Assembly (NCBI GenBank): GCA_022478985.1
Contig: JAKSZP010009303.1
Location: forward strand, 124,001 to 188,000
DNA length: 64,000 nt
DNA from: Massospora cicadina
Taxonomy: Eukaryota; Entomophthoromycota; Entomophthoromycetes; Entomophthorales; Entomophthoraceae
Direction: 5' to 3'
The translations under genes were made by a program, and so were the position numbers. Under the pieces are notes generated by a model. The model did no database searches, was not told where the DNA came from, and saw only the letters and a program-made list of their open reading frames with translations. Shown in pieces: positions 1 to 10,971 of this stretch (within the stretch, counting starts at the first letter, position 1; each line of letters opens with the position of its first letter).

Positions 1-1333
1 TGGCAGCTTTGCAAAGCGTATGGCAATCTGGTGTGGTGGCTGCTTCTACTGCAAGCTGGTGGTCGCTGTAGAATGGTTTGGCATTAGGTTGTGGGACATA
101 TTTCTGAGGTGGAAATTTTGCATCCCATTCTGCATTACAGAGCCGCTTGAGTTGCAGCGTCAGTTCTTCAATGACATTACCTGATTCTTTGATTTCATCC
201 AATAATTCCCATGGATTTTTGTTGAATTGGATTAGGAATCAGCATACAGTTGAGGTTTGTTCAATTTGTTTGCGGATGCATGGGATCAAACTAGGATCCA
301 ATCTGATGTTTGGTTGGATGAATTTTTTATGGCATTGGGCAAGATGGATGCTGGTTGGAGGCTGTAGGTGCAGCTGCAGAATCAGGCATTGGAGGAGGGG
401 AAGGTAGGATCATACCCCATGTCAGAGTTGGCGCGGGGTGGGCAGCAGATTGGTGGGAGTCATGAAAACTTTCAGCGTCAATGGAGTTTCTGTGTATGGG
501 CATTTGCGTTTCAAGTGATCTAACTCAAAACAGGATGGACAAGTCGTCTGTCCGCCCTCAACGTGGGTCCAGAACGGATGGTCAGGGGCAGATGGGATGG
601 TGGCACAAGGGGGAATTGCCAAAGAAATTTTTTTAAATTCAGGGCTGATCATGGCATACACCTGAGGCCCAGCAAGGCGTGTGGCCCCATTTGGGACCAC
701 AAATTGTAAGATGGGGTTGGCGCCATAGGCTGCCAAACCTTCCATCAGCTCCTGGTGGAGCACTTCAGGGGGGGGGAGGTGGGTGGGAAAACTAGTGAAC
801 TGGACCACCAAGGTGGTGTCCATTGGGAGCCAGGTCTAAGTTGTTGGAAGGGGAATATTAGTGGCACCGTTGCTGCAGTGGCTGCATCAGCTTCACAGGG
901 GAAGCCAAGATTAAAGTACCCCTTATAGGGGCGGAAGTCAATAAAACAGGCTGGTGTCATCACCGCCTGAGCCATTTTGACAATGGCTTGGTCGTAGGGG
1001 AAGAATTTCCAATATTTGACCCTAAGGACAAAATGCATGTTGCTCTGGGGGAGCACCAGGGGGCAGCGGGGCACCACTTGGGTTCAGGAAAGATGGGCAT
1101 CGAGATCCTTGGGAAAAACAAATCATCCCAAGGGTTTGGAATGACTGGGCGAGCCAGTCCGAGCACGTTTTCCTGTTGGATGGAAAATGGAGGGGGAGTT
1201 TTGCCGCTGCACCATGCTGAGACAGTCAGCGGGGGATCCAATGACATCGGAGCAAGACTTTGGTGTGTGATTAAGTGTTTGCTTTTAATTTGCTGAATTA
1301 ATTTTCTCAGAAAGTTATGCCAAGCAGAGAGAG
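1..1333 (-). mobile_element. ORF1-only LINE copy, cut by window edge
   Basis: The sequence matches the element at 12486-14401 over its whole visible length, in the same orientation. Its 5' end lies near 1333, where both copies share the 5' leader (AAAGTTATGCCAAGC on the plus strand here). The 3' part lies outside the window. No RT or endonuclease coding is present, only ORF1-type coding. The copy is broken by frameshifts. The target duplication cannot be checked because the other end is missing. Confidence 0.75.
422..1247 (-). pseudogene. LINE ORF1 protein with CCHC zinc knuckle (broken)
   Basis: Three overlapping open stretches (960-1247, 745-1077, 422-823) together give an ORF1-type protein whose frame has shifted at least twice. 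The 422-823 part contains a zinc knuckle of form C-x2-C-x4-H-x4-C (CPSCFELDHLKRKC), preceded by a segment 'ELMEGLAAYG' that also appears in the ORF1 of the full-length LINE as 'HLKDGLAIYG'. ORF1 proteins of this kind bind LINE RNA in the ribonucleoprotein. A retroviral-type Gag could carry the same knuckle, but the alignment to 62080-62883 favours LINE ORF1. Confidence 0.7.
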
Positions 1334-1499
1334 TACAGCATGGTTACTAGTGTTCCACTTTTAAGCGCTAGAGAGTGATAGACTGTAAAACTTAATTGGG
1401 CTATCAGAAAAGGCCTGGCAGAATGAAACAGGGGTAATTAAGAATGTCCTGAAAAGATGTCCCAAAGACACCTGGCGTTTTTATGGAATCTACAAAAGA
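1334..1499. other. Short spacer, nothing recognised
   Basis: Between the 5' end of the ORF1-only LINE and the integrase relic I see no gene, repeat or RNA. It is probably degraded retroelement sequence. Confidence 0.3.
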
Positions 1500-2640
1500 A
1501 GAATTAGAGCCTAAGTTGACCCTATGTTTGACCCAGTTACCGCTTGGTGTTGTTGATAAAACCTATAAGCATGTGGGCTAAGGAAGATTTCAGAAAACGC
1601 TGACATGCCAGAAATAAAAGATTCTACTGAGAGTTATGTCTAATAAAGTGCACCAAGATTTGGATTGTGCATACCCTGTGTGAGTTTCCATCCACTGGAG
1701 AATCAATATATGTTTATGCTGATCCACCCTACAGCGCCCATCAGCAAAGTATCAATTGATGTGGTGGGACCTCTACCAACTGCCTCCAGCGGATCAAAGT
1801 TTATCTAGTCACGATTGACCACATCAACAAGTGGGTAAGGCTTCCTCAGTCAAAAGTATTCTAAACTACACCACTTGATTTCTTTGCACCCAAATCATCA
1901 CAAGGCATGGTTGCCCTCAAGTTTTACTTTCAGACAACGAAAGGAACTTCAACTCAGACGTGGTGAATAAGTTAATGGACCTAGTGGGAGTGAAGCAGCA
2001 GCTTACTATCCCTTTACACTAATTTCTCAAATGGAAGTGTAGAGCGAGTCAGTGGATTCTTGGGAAGGATCTTAAAAGAAAATGACATCTAATTACAAAT
2101 TGAAGTGAGATCAGTTGCTTTCAGCGTTGTTGGTTTACTAGTTGAGCCACTATTAGGTGATTGGAATGTCAACTTTCAAAGTCCTGTATAGGATAGAGGC
2201 AGATCTTCTGACCCTACTGGCATCAATCATCATGGCAGAACAGAAGAACCTGCCGCCTGGAAGCTATCATCATGAGTTAGCTGATGAACTTATCAGGATC
2301 CAATTGTAAGCTTCAAGCAACATTTAAGAATCTATCCCACAAAGTCAACTGGTGCTTCAAGGATGATTTAGGCTACCAGGGTTCAGCCTAGGGGACAAGT
2401 TTTGTTCTATCATCTGTGGCGAACACAGCCAGAAAAGATACAGGCTATTTGGAATGGGCTTGCTACTGTCTTGATTAAAAATGGAGCCAAATACTATATC
2501 CAAGATGATGATAGTAACATTGTGTTTAATATAGTAAACTTATGGCACCTGAGAGCATTCACCAATTGCATCTTTGGGGGAAAGTTTTTAGGATGAGGCT
2601 GTAAACAGATTAGCGGATCATTCCTTGACCAGTGGAATGA
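1500..2640 (+). pseudogene. Ty3/gypsy integrase relic (element G)
   Basis: Read across frames, this stretch gives a gypsy integrase in order. A weak zinc-domain remnant comes first ('KTYKHVG', about 1550-1580). The core follows, with 'SIDVVGPLPTASSGSKF' (about 1755-1805) carrying the first catalytic Asp and 'TIDHINKWVRL' after it. A second part, 'LLSDNERNFNSDVV' (about 1925-1965), carries the second Asp, and the C-terminal fold includes 'GLATVLIKNGAKYYIQDDD' (2459-2515). Many stops and frameshifts show it is dead. It is too diverged to be a fragment of A, B or E. Confidence 0.7.
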
Positions 2641-3126
2641 ATAGAGTTTACCCACTAAGTGATATAGGTTCAGGCAACCTACCTGCCGTGATTGGGGGTG
2701 GATGAGCCCCTTTTATTAATTTGGGAGAGTCAAATAATTTTGCTCAAGATATGAGTGACGTCATGCATAATACTTTAGACCTGATGCAACAAACAATTAA
2801 TTTTATGAAGATGAAATAGCTAAAGATCCATTTGAAATTAACCCCTTTTTATACCATTGGGGGCCAAATTTTTTTTGCAAATTTGCTGATAAATGATGAC
2901 TCAACCAAATTACCCTAAAGGGAATGATTAAGGCTCACAAGTGAATATTGGAAAATCTGAAACACAACCAATTCCAAGAGGCACTTAAAAACGTGATGCA
3001 AGGTGCATTGAAAAAGTGCCATAGCTCAAACCTAAAGTCGCCATATTATACCCAATTTGGTAATGAAGTAATATCAGAAGAAGATGCAACTGCCCATAAC
3101 CTAGAAGCGAGACAGATATATGGGCC
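2641..3126 (+). other. Degraded tail of element G, with a short open frame
   Basis: An open frame of 63 codons (2948-3139) has no family I recognise. It is lysine- and asparagine-rich, follows the integrase relic in the same direction, and runs a few bases into the LTR of element A. It could be the C-terminal end of the relic's polyprotein or simply non-coding. Confidence 0.3.
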
Positions 3127-3821
3127 TTCTGGATTTTAGACTTTAATTGAGCTTTCTGGTGCGTTGTTTTCCTGAAGTCCAACAATTAAGGGCATTGACA
3201 CTACTTATTTTAAAAAAATAATTAAGCACTAATAATGTTAAAATGCTGGATTTTATATATTTTTATTAGTTGTGGTAAGGGGATTAGACAGTGAAACCTG
3301 TTACAATCTCACTGCTTAGTGTTAAATAAACTTGGGGCGTAGACTGAGATAGGTATTGATTCATTATTAGCTTTAAGCCTAATTAAGAAATATGATAGTT
3401 TGACCTATCAGAGCTCTTGAAACTCGGCTCACTATAATGGAACAGCTGATGGAGGGTTGAGAGTAGGTAGGACCAGTCCATTAGGTAAATATTTGATGTA
3501 TCTGAACCAATCACCACAGGGGAAAAAATTTACACTTGTTGGGACCCCCTCTGAGGCTATAAAAGGGAGTGGTCCCCGCATAGGTGGCTTACTTAAATTA
3601 TTAATGGAATAGGGAAGAACCTCAGATGGCTCCCTTGATTCCGCTGCATGTTCAGTGCAATATGACTGCCCAAATTCGTGCTTTTTCCTGAGAAGAATTA
3701 ATAAAAAGTGTAACCCTGATTCATGGGGTTCCTCTAAAATTGATCAGGGTCTTTTGACTGATATATTCATTATTTACCTAAAATGCTCTTCTCACAATAT
3801 TGGACTTGAACTTGTCCAACA
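3127..3821 (-). repeat. 3' LTR of element A
   Basis: It aligns along its length with 10285-10971. Shared landmarks are the CTATAAAAGGG / GTGGTCCCCGCATAGGTG block (3555-3585 here, about 10707-10735 there) and the TGTCCAACA end. The outer end has mutated to TTCTGGA from TGTTGGA. Confidence 0.8.
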
Positions 3822-3879
3822 TTACCCCCTTCAAGAGCGGTAGGGGGTGAATAAAGGAGTAAAAACTGGTCATGAACCC

Positions 3880-4073
3880 AGTTGATGGTAACTCCAGAAG
3901 CAAGGGATTTGATGGAGTATTCATCCCCTCGCTTATATGTGACAATTAAAGGTCCCTCCCAGATAGACCCAGGCTTCCACTCCTTGGGGTTATCTGATTG
4001 TGAGAATATAGTACCAAGTCTGATACTTGGAAAGAAGGAAGTAAGAGAGTCTGGCTCTCATCAGTTGCTTGGC
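3880..4073 (-). pseudogene. Integrase C-terminal part of element A, beyond the solo LTR
   Basis: The minus-strand reading 'FQVSDLVLYSHNQITPRSG' (about 3985-4045) is the usual segment after a gypsy integrase core, of the type 'FxVGDLVL'. It joins to the coding at 5116-5227 once the D-family LTR is removed, and it is followed by the polypurine tract and 3' LTR. Confidence 0.65.
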
Positions 4074-5115
4074 TGTAAGTCCCAGTGAATGTCCTCTGGG
4101 CGTCGATTGAGCCATTTTCTGTTCCCAAGTAAGAGGGTACCAAAGAGGATGGTCATACCCCTCATTACTCAGGGCGATTTCAATCACATAGTAGACGAGC
4201 GCTGGGTAACAGCCCTTCCACTTCAGATCCCACTTCTGGTACCCATACTCTTCTTGGAAGAACTGTTATGAGGAATCAGTGAAATCTGTGCCAATATCGC
4301 TGAAATGGAATCAATTGCAACTAATTCAAGTGGCAATCAGCCCAATGCTCAGATATTAAATGGTCAAGAAGGTATGAAGACCAATCTATTAGCTGGAATT
4401 TCTGACGGTTGCAATTCAGTTAATATGATGATTAAAAAATCTCCCCCTCCCAAATCCATCAGGCATCACCCCCAATGGGCAGGTAATAGCATCAGACACC
4501 ATCAACGAGGTTTTGAAGCTTTCTGCTGGCAAATCATGTGTTGTGCCTGATGCAATGCCACTGACTGAATGAATGGCCCAGCGACCAAGCATAAGTGGGT
4601 TGGGCGTCCTGAACCCATTCCCAACCAAATGGGTCCACACATATGTGGGGTGGTCTTGGGGGATTCCCGCCGCTTGTCAGGCCAAATGCCATCGCATCAA
4701 CCATCAGAAATGTAGCTGAGCTTTGGTTCAGACATCTGAGGTCAAACCGACTGTAACTCAGCCCACCGCCAAATTTTGCAATGTCAGTTCCCAGGGAACT
4801 AACCCGCCCATTCCCAAATAATTCACCACTTAGGTCAAACTTGCGGGACCCAATCACAGCTTGGTTCCCTCCAAATTGATGACTAATCAGTCGCATTGTA
4901 CTGAGAAAATGGTTGGTTGATTCTCCTTCCTTAAATTTTCCAATAAAAACAACCCTCCCCAAAATTCAGTTTTTATCTGTTGAAAATTAAGCTCCCTTCC
5001 AATTCCATATTCATCATACCAGCAGCAGTGCCTCTGGCATTCTGGTTTGCCATTTGGGTGCTCTGGCATCTGGGCTGGCAGCCCAGTCTAATTCTTACTT
5101 GCTGTTCGCCTGACA
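4074..5115 (+). repeat. Solo LTR of chromodomain family D
   Basis: This segment matches the LTRs of nested element D (44849-46279 and 50748-52175) from TGTAAGT to TGACA. It is about 390 bp shorter, so it has internal deletions. It is flanked by a perfect 5-bp duplication, TTGGC at 4069-4073 and 5116-5120. This shows insertion into the element A integrase followed by LTR-LTR recombination. The coding motif VDERWVT is at 4191-4211. A relative of the U5 motif, 'PLAFWFAIWVL', lies near 5031-5063. Confidence 0.9.
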
Positions 5116-5227
5116 TTGGCCTTCATTAGTGACAGTCTTTGCCAACTTAGTCATAGCCTCAGCTTGTAGTTGGATGATGTGCTAGGATAACTTTTTCATG
5201 GCTTATTCAGGGTCAGTCCTTTCAGAG
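5116..5227 (-). pseudogene. Integrase segment of element A between two insertions
   Basis: The minus-strand reading 'LQAEAMTKLAKTVTNEG' continues the integrase coding between the solo LTR and the truncated LINE. The frame is open for about 30 residues. Confidence 0.55.
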
Positions 5228-5245
5228 AAGACATATTTGGCTAAT

Positions 5246-5542
5246 TAAGGCGATGGACACCGCTGACCTCATAAACAAAGAAAACCCATAACTATACCTC
5301 CTTATGCCCCATGTTGCTGATGCTCCCACCCCAATGCTGTCCGCCATGGTCCTCCAGCTAAAGCAGGTTCTGGACAAAAGTTTTCCCAAAGCTTCTTCCC
5401 CTTCTGATATGGCTTCCTAAGCTGTTAGCTTAGGTGCCACATTAGGAATTTTTTTATTTCTAATAAGCCCTTTGTTTGGCCCATTTGCAAATAAAGTTGC
5501 GTGGCGGCTCCCCCTTTTGGGTTGGGCAACACTAGTGCTAAA
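5246..5542 (+). mobile_element. 5'-truncated LINE ending in CTAGTGCTAAAAA
   Basis: This 297-bp insert is flanked by an 18-bp direct repeat, AAGACATATTTGGCTAAT, at 5228-5245 and 5543-5560. Removing it restores element A integrase coding on the minus strand. It carries a short possible protein end ('VLQLKQVLDKSFPKASS', about 5350-5400), an untranslated stretch, and a short A-run at the 3' end. The same 3' end (GGGTTGGG..ACTAGTRCTAAAAA) appears near 31100-31136, and its last bases at 32935 and 34737. Target-primed insertion of a LINE 3' end explains all features. Confidence 0.75.
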
Positions 5543-5567
5543 AAGACATATTTGGCTAATAAAGCCG

Positions 5568-6379
5568 TCACCCCAGGTTCTCACCCATACAACACATGGA
5601 AATGGGACATTTTGAGGATATGATGGTAACTAAGCAATAGGCTATGAACGCGTTGGATAAGTAGAATTCCCAACAAACAGGGTCTAAATTAGCCATTTTT
5701 TGGAGTAAAGATACCAGGGTTCCATTTAATCTTTCTATGGCCCCATTTGTGGATGGATTGTAGAGGGCCGAGAAGAATTGTTGTGTTTCCATAGAAGTGA
5801 AGAGAAGCTTTACCACTCTGGAAATGAAGTTTTTCCCATTGTCACAAAGGAGGACTCAGGGGCAGACATGCAGCGTGAAAATATTTTGATGTAAGAAGGT
5901 AGATGTGGCTTTGAAAGTCTGAGCGGGGAGAGCAACAGATTCAACCCATTTGGTGAAATGATCAATTCCGACCAAGATATAATGATTGCCACCAGTGGTA
6001 TGAGGTAGAGGCCCTACCAGATCCAAACTTATGGTGTGGGACGGTTGTTGGGACGTAGTCAGTAGATACTTATAACGGACTTATAGCTAGATTGATCTTT
6101 AAAGGTCAGACAAGCATCCAGGACTTCAGTTATGGTCTCCATGATTCCCTCCTAGTAATACCGCTCTTTAACCCATTTGTAGGTTTTTTAAACTCCGCCA
6201 TGGCCCATGATAGTGTGAGATTCCATTATCGCAGGTACTCTCTCAGCTGGCCATAGATAAGGCAACCAGTTTACTCCAACTTTTTTATATAACTCCCCAC
6301 TATCCACCTTGGTGTTGCGAGAGTGCCAAGCTAACATCTTCTGTACTGGTTCATCTTCATCCCACTCGTCAGGAGTCAT
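5568..6379 (-). pseudogene. Integrase of element A (zinc and catalytic core, broken)
   Basis: The order on the minus strand is 'SHTIMGHGGV' (6188-6220, first His residues of the zinc domain), then an Asp-bearing core segment with 'FTKWVES' (about 5935-5960), then 'YNPSTNGAIERLNGTL' (about 5715-5760) with the catalytic Glu region. At least three frameshifts separate these. Integrase inserts the cDNA into the genome; this copy cannot work. Confidence 0.75.
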
Positions 6380-6506
6380 CAGGAGTCATGTAACCTCTCA
6401 GCTTCACTATTGTCTAAGTGAAGGATGGGCAGTTGCTTCAACCCGTCTACGTTCATGTGACAAGTTCCCGCCCAGTGCTCAACTGTTATATCATAATGCA
6501 GGAACT

Positions 6507-6950
6507 TTAATGCCCAGCGAGCCAAACGTTTTGCAAAATATTTATATTCTGCAGCCACTTCAAGGAGGCGTGGTTGGTAACAACTTTAAAAATAAGTCTC
6601 ATATAGGAAAGGGCAATATACTTAACAGCAAGCAAGACAGCCAGGAACTCCTTCTCAGTAGCGCTGTAGCTGCGTTCAGATTTGGAGAATATCTTGCTGA
6701 AGTAAGGACACGGATTGACTGACCCCTTGCTCATCCAATTGAGCCAGGATGGCTCCAACGGCATAATCAGAGGCATCTGCAAACAACATAAAGGGCTATT
6801 CATAGTCTGGATGGCGGAGGATGGGACTTTGTTGTAATAACTTCTTCAGTGTCTTAAAAGCGGTTTTTGGTCAGCACCCCAATAGAAAGGAGTGTTTTTG
6901 GCCAAGAGGCATACTAGTGGCTCACTGAGCTGAGAAAATCTGGGGATAAA
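6507..6950 (-). pseudogene. RNase H region of element A
   Basis: The reading 'NPCPYFSKIFSKSERSYSA' followed by 'TEKEFLAVLLAVKYI' (about 6600-6720) is the standard gypsy RNase H block of type 'YFSRxLxxxExxYSxTEKExLAVVxAxxxW'. It lies directly after the RT. The frame is broken upstream of 6800. Confidence 0.75.
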
Positions 6951-7021
6951 TTGATAGTAATGCCCCATCATACCCAAAAATACCTGGATATAATGGAGGA
7001 TTTTTGGTGCAGGTACCTTGG

Positions 7022-7628
7022 CTATAGCTTCAACCATAACTTGAAGGTGTTGGACCCGTCTTGAGAGATAGCGTGCCCTAGGAAATTCAACTTCTTCTGG
7101 AAGAAGGTACATTTGGAGGTAATCAGCTTGATGTTGATTGTCAGCAACCGTTGAAAATTTCCTTTTAGGTGTGTGAGGTGCTCGTTAAAAGTCTTAGAGA
7201 AAACTGTGATGTCATTGAGATGACAATCACACAGCTGAGCTTGAATCCTGGAGAATATGATCCATTGCCCGCTGAAAAGTGGCAGGTGCATTGTATAACC
7301 CAAGGGGTAACTGAATGGGTTGAAAAATGCCCTCACTACTGATAAGGGCACACTTTTCTTGGTCCTGTGGAGAAAGGTCCATCTGTCAGTATCCTCTAGC
7401 CAAGTCCATGGCAGAAAAGAACTTGGACCCAGAGAGTTGGGCCAGAGCGTCGTCAATTCTGGGGATTGGGTGGATGTCCTTCTTGGTGAGATTATTTAGC
7501 TTATGGTAGTCCATAATTACCTGAAGACCTCCATTTTTCTTCTTTATAAATCGAAGAGGGGATGACCAATGGCTTTTTGAGGGCACCAGCAACCCAGCGT
7601 CCAAAAACTGTTTGAGCTCTGTCCGCAC
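7022..7628 (-). pseudogene. Reverse transcriptase of element A
   Basis: RT motifs are read in order: 'ELKQFLDAGLLVPSKSHWSS' and 'VIMDYHKLNNLTKKDIHPIP' (7480-7620), then 'KFFSAMDLARGY' (7386-7425). A frame change leads to a degraded region around the catalytic box, where 'NDITVFSKTFNEHLTHL' (about 7160-7215) follows the lost YxDD. Element E carries the same RT type. Confidence 0.8.
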
Positions 7629-8423
7629 CTGTAGCTCCTTGACTATTGATTCATGGAAGGGCTTGGATCAAGTGGGACGAGCATCTCCAATGTCAATAGT
7701 GTGAGTCTAACCCATCATGTGCCCATAGTAGGTGTCAGAGGTAGAGAAGATGTCTCTATAGGACTTTAGAAGGGTGTGGACTTTATCCAGCTCATCTGGG
7801 GGTTAATTCATCGGAGATTTGAACAGAGGGTAAGGTACATAATGATTGGTTGGCGGGTAACCCCATATCCACCGTAGATCCAATACAGTGAACTTGCTTT
7901 ATTTCATCAAGAGGAACCAGAATACCCCTTATGATCCCTTGATGCTTTTTTACAACCATATCCTTCTTGGTCGGATTTCCTAGAAGAAGATTATAGGTCA
8001 TTGATAGGCAGGGACTAGTACACCTGGCAAAACACTTAAAGATACAAATGACTAACTCTATTAATGTTAGTTAGGTGAAATAAGAAGTTATGAGGGATTT
8101 TTAAGGTAATCTTAGTATCAACTACCCTTTGTTCACCCGCTTTAATTACAACCTCTTTTGAAGAATAGAAAGGGATACCCTCGAGGGCGTCCATTGATGG
8201 AGGCAACATTTTTATATGCCATCCTACCGTGGTGTAATGCAATGTTAAGGCGGAAGAGGGAAACTCAACGGTGCAAGCATAGTCTTTTTCCTAAGCTCTT
8301 CATTGGTCATAATTAATGAAACCTAGTAGTTAAGCAAAGAGAGATAGCCCTGCTTCATGTTAATAACACCTTCATATTTGAGCATGAACTGGGTTCCAAT
8401 GAGTAAATTGTAGGTATTATTGG

Positions 8424-8672
8424 TCAAAGCCACTGCTGGAGCTGACAAGAGAAGTCTCCTAAAACGAATGGGCAGGAAATGTACGCCACAATGGCGCAGG
8501 TATTGTTTGGACCTGCGGTTCCAAACTTTTGGGTGTAGTCGAGGTCAGGAGCCAGCTTAATTTTCTTGATAAGCTTGGATGACACAACGTTCACTGGGGA
8601 CCCAGTGTCAAGGATAGCTTTAACCCGCATGCCATTAATGACAACCTCCACTTTAGTTAAAGTACCACCCAA
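8424..8672 (-). pseudogene. Aspartic protease of element A
   Basis: The 82-residue open frame contains the retropepsin active site DTGSPVN in the context 'VKAILDTGSPVNVVSSKLI' (about 8565-8620), with 'FGTAGPNN' downstream. Element E has the same segment with the active site changed to NSGSPS. The protease would process the Gag-Pol polyprotein. The flanking frames are broken, so it is a relic. Confidence 0.8.
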
Positions 8673-9590
8673 GGAGGAGGGAAGAGCGATAAACTCTTTT
8701 AGATGAAGAGTGGAGGCAAGTCATTTGGCCATTTAAGGTTTTTCTCCTTGATGGTCTGCAGGGTATGAACGAACTGAGTAGATTGGAGAAATGTGGCAAT
8801 GAGCTGGTCAGCATCACTGGCAGTGTCAATAATTTCAAGGCCCCTTATCACTTGCCGTAGATAAGTTTGACGAGGGATCTTAGACTAATTCACTCTCTCC
8901 AGGTTCAATCAATCAGGTATCTCCACTTCACCTGGGGCTTCTAAAACGTAATGACTAACATATTCATCCCCCCTCAGACTCGTCGTCAGAGAGGTTATCA
9001 ATGAAGGTGAAGGAACCCATAGGTGGCTGGGTAAGATTTAGGACTTACCTTATGGGATTATAGGTTCTGAGGTTGTTCCTCCGCCTTAAAAACTTTTGGG
9101 GGAGGTGTTTGAAATACATAGCTTTAGCTTTGACCTTCAAAGTAGGGGTTTTTTGCTGCCTTAGGGAAACAGGTTTTAAACTAGATTTAGCTGAATGAGA
9201 AGTTCAAGGGGATAGCGCCGTGGAGATGGATGCTTTAAACTTCAACAGCTTTGGGTCGTTCAGCGAATGTGTGCTTCTGTGAACCAGGCGGTGTAGCTTT
9301 TGTGACCTGATAATATAACCCATTTGTTAGTAGGAGCGATTGGGACCTGAGAAAGGGGTTTGGGCTTAGGAGCCAAATTTTGGAATCACTTGGAAAAGCC
9401 GCTCTGAAGAATAAGACAAGCAAGGAAAAGGGGCGACAGCTTTCACCAGCTGAGTCTTTTGGACTGAAGGTGAAAAAGAGCACTGCCCCTTCACCGCCAT
9501 TACCATATGATTATCGTTATGAGAAGAGGAAGAAGTGGGTGATGGCAACTCCATAAGAGCAGGTTTCCAGAGGGATATAGTTGTAGTAGA
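8673..9590 (-). pseudogene. Gag C-terminal to protease linker of element A (degraded)
   Basis: Position between Gag and protease suggests Gag C-terminal coding. Open pieces exist (9366-9554 and 9235-9483) but overlap in different frames. I cannot find a clean zinc knuckle here. Confidence 0.4.
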
Positions 9591-10262
9591 TTATAAATTG
9601 ATAGGCGTAGACGCTTGGCTCATAGCTTCTTGTGTAGGGTCAAGATCATAGATATCTGCAACTGCTAATAAAGCCTTCTTGATTTTCTGTAAAGTTTTGA
9701 AAGAGTGCTTTACAAAATAGAGATGTATCACCAAGGAGGGATGAAATGCCAAGCCAGCCAAGATAGACGCAATTGCATCTTCAAGAGGGAGCATTTTTGC
9801 AAGCAACAAAGGTTGAGCTTTATTAAAAAAGCGTTCAACAAATGAGGTGATTGATTCTCCCTCTTGCAAACTAAGGCACTTAAAGGCCTGTTTTTGTCTC
9901 TGCAAACTTTGCTTAGAACCAAATGCATCAAGCAGCGCTTTCTCAACCTCTGCCCAAGTGCTGTGGTTGACCATGGTGGGGACTATTATTTATTCTGCTA
10001 TCCAATTTAAGCAAGGAAAGATGAAATGGATTTTTTTGCCTGTCAGTGGCTCCTTCCATCGTACATTCATACACATAGAAAGGAGGCAATACTGCCCTCA
10101 CCAAGTATGATTTGTCTCGCAGAGGGATTTTCTTATACTAGGGCATTGTAGTGAGTGCTGCTCAAGCCGTTTAAGGTGAGACAGAGCACTAGCTAGCTGG
10201 AGTTCAATGGAGGTTAGCTGGGGGTTCATTTCCATCATTTTAGTGGTTTTTGTGGTGTACAG
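9591..10262 (-). pseudogene. Gag of element A
   Basis: The N-terminal part (10098-10280) has a heptad-like stretch 'IELQLASALSHLKRLEQ', matched in element E by 'MEQQLYNALSRLKKLEQ'. The next open frame (9591-9974) reads 'EVEKALLDAFGSKQSLQRQK' and 'ESITSFVERFFNKA', the usual capsid-region pattern of gypsy Gag proteins. Gag builds the particle that packages the RNA. A frame break near 9975-10097 separates the parts. Confidence 0.7.
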
Positions 10263-10264
10263 GC

Positions 10265-10282
10265 GCCCTGTAGTGAGCACCG
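10265..10282 (-). promoter_or_regulatory. Primer binding site of element A
   Basis: On the minus strand CGGTGCTCACTACAGGGC lies two bases inside the 5' LTR. B and E have TGGTGCTCCTACAGGG and TGGTGCTTACTACAGGG at the same place. The first base has changed from T to C here. The TGG start pairs with a tRNA CCA end; I cannot name the tRNA. Confidence 0.6.
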
Positions 10283-10284
10283 CA

Positions 10285-10971
10285 TGTTGGATTTTTGGGT
10301 TGTAAAATAGCTCGCTGGTGCTTATTTACCTCTAATCCAACAATATAAGAGGAGGGCTTCTCTCACCACTTATTCAAAAATTTAATAAAAGAAATAAATA
10401 CTGAGAAGGTTAGATTTATATCTTTTTATTTGGCGCAGTGTAGGGGTAAAAAAAGAGAGTAAGTACTTTATAAATCAATAATAGTATATAATTTGTCGAT
10501 GCTCAACATTTGGATAGCTTGGAAATTCTTAATTAGGTAATATGTGAATTCAGCCTATCAAAGCTTAGAATACTCGCTTCACTTTGGCTGATTGATGGAT
10601 GGGGAATTATGTTGGCTAAGATGTACCCATGTGGTAACAATTTAATAAATTGCAGCCAATCACCATTTGATAAAGTAATTTCACCTTGGAGGAGACCTGA
10701 AACGCCTATAAAAGGGGTGGTCCCCGCATAGGTGCTTGGATGGACCTGGGCATGTCTGGAGAAGTTCTTTCTGATGGATGCCCCATGATCCGCTTCATGG
10801 TTGGAGTAATCTGACTATTGGATATTGTTTTAGTTGCCCATAGAGGATTGGAAATCGTGTTACCCAAATTTTGAGGGTTCCACTGAGAATTGGCCAGGGT
10901 CTTTTGGCTGACTAAATTTATTAAAAATAAAATCAATTTCCTCATTGTCGTGGAATTGAAAATGTCCAACA
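10285..10971 (-). repeat. 5' LTR of element A
   Basis: It pairs with 3127-3821. The ends TGTTGGA and TCCAACA are intact in this copy. The outer flank (TTTCC) does not match the flank of the other LTR (GGGCC), so the 5-bp target duplication is lost or the site was rearranged. Confidence 0.8.

Larger units (their letters stand above)
3127..10971 (-). mobile_element. Ty3/gypsy retrotransposon A, near full length
   Basis: Two LTRs of about 690 bp (3127-3821 and 10285-10971) bracket coding remnants in the minus-strand order Gag, protease, RT, RNase H, integrase. The LTR ends carry the inverted repeat TGTTGGA/TCCAACA. The inferred PBS next to the 5' LTR (10265-10282, minus CGGTGCTCACTACAGGG) resembles those of B and E, so priming is probably by a tRNA. 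A purine tract adjoins the 3' LTR (3822-3834). Two later insertions sit in the integrase: a family D solo LTR (4074-5115) and a truncated LINE (5246-5542). I see no target duplication outside the LTRs. The LTRs are strongly diverged, so this is an old copy. Confidence 0.85.

Noticed and set aside
147..407. 86-codon plus-strand open frame
   Set aside because: It is the antisense of LINE ORF1 coding, and has no start context or conserved features.
3555..3585. TATA box CTATAAAAGGG in the LTR of A as its promoter
   Set aside because: It is on the plus strand while element A is read from the minus strand; it is conserved between the LTRs but its role is unclear.
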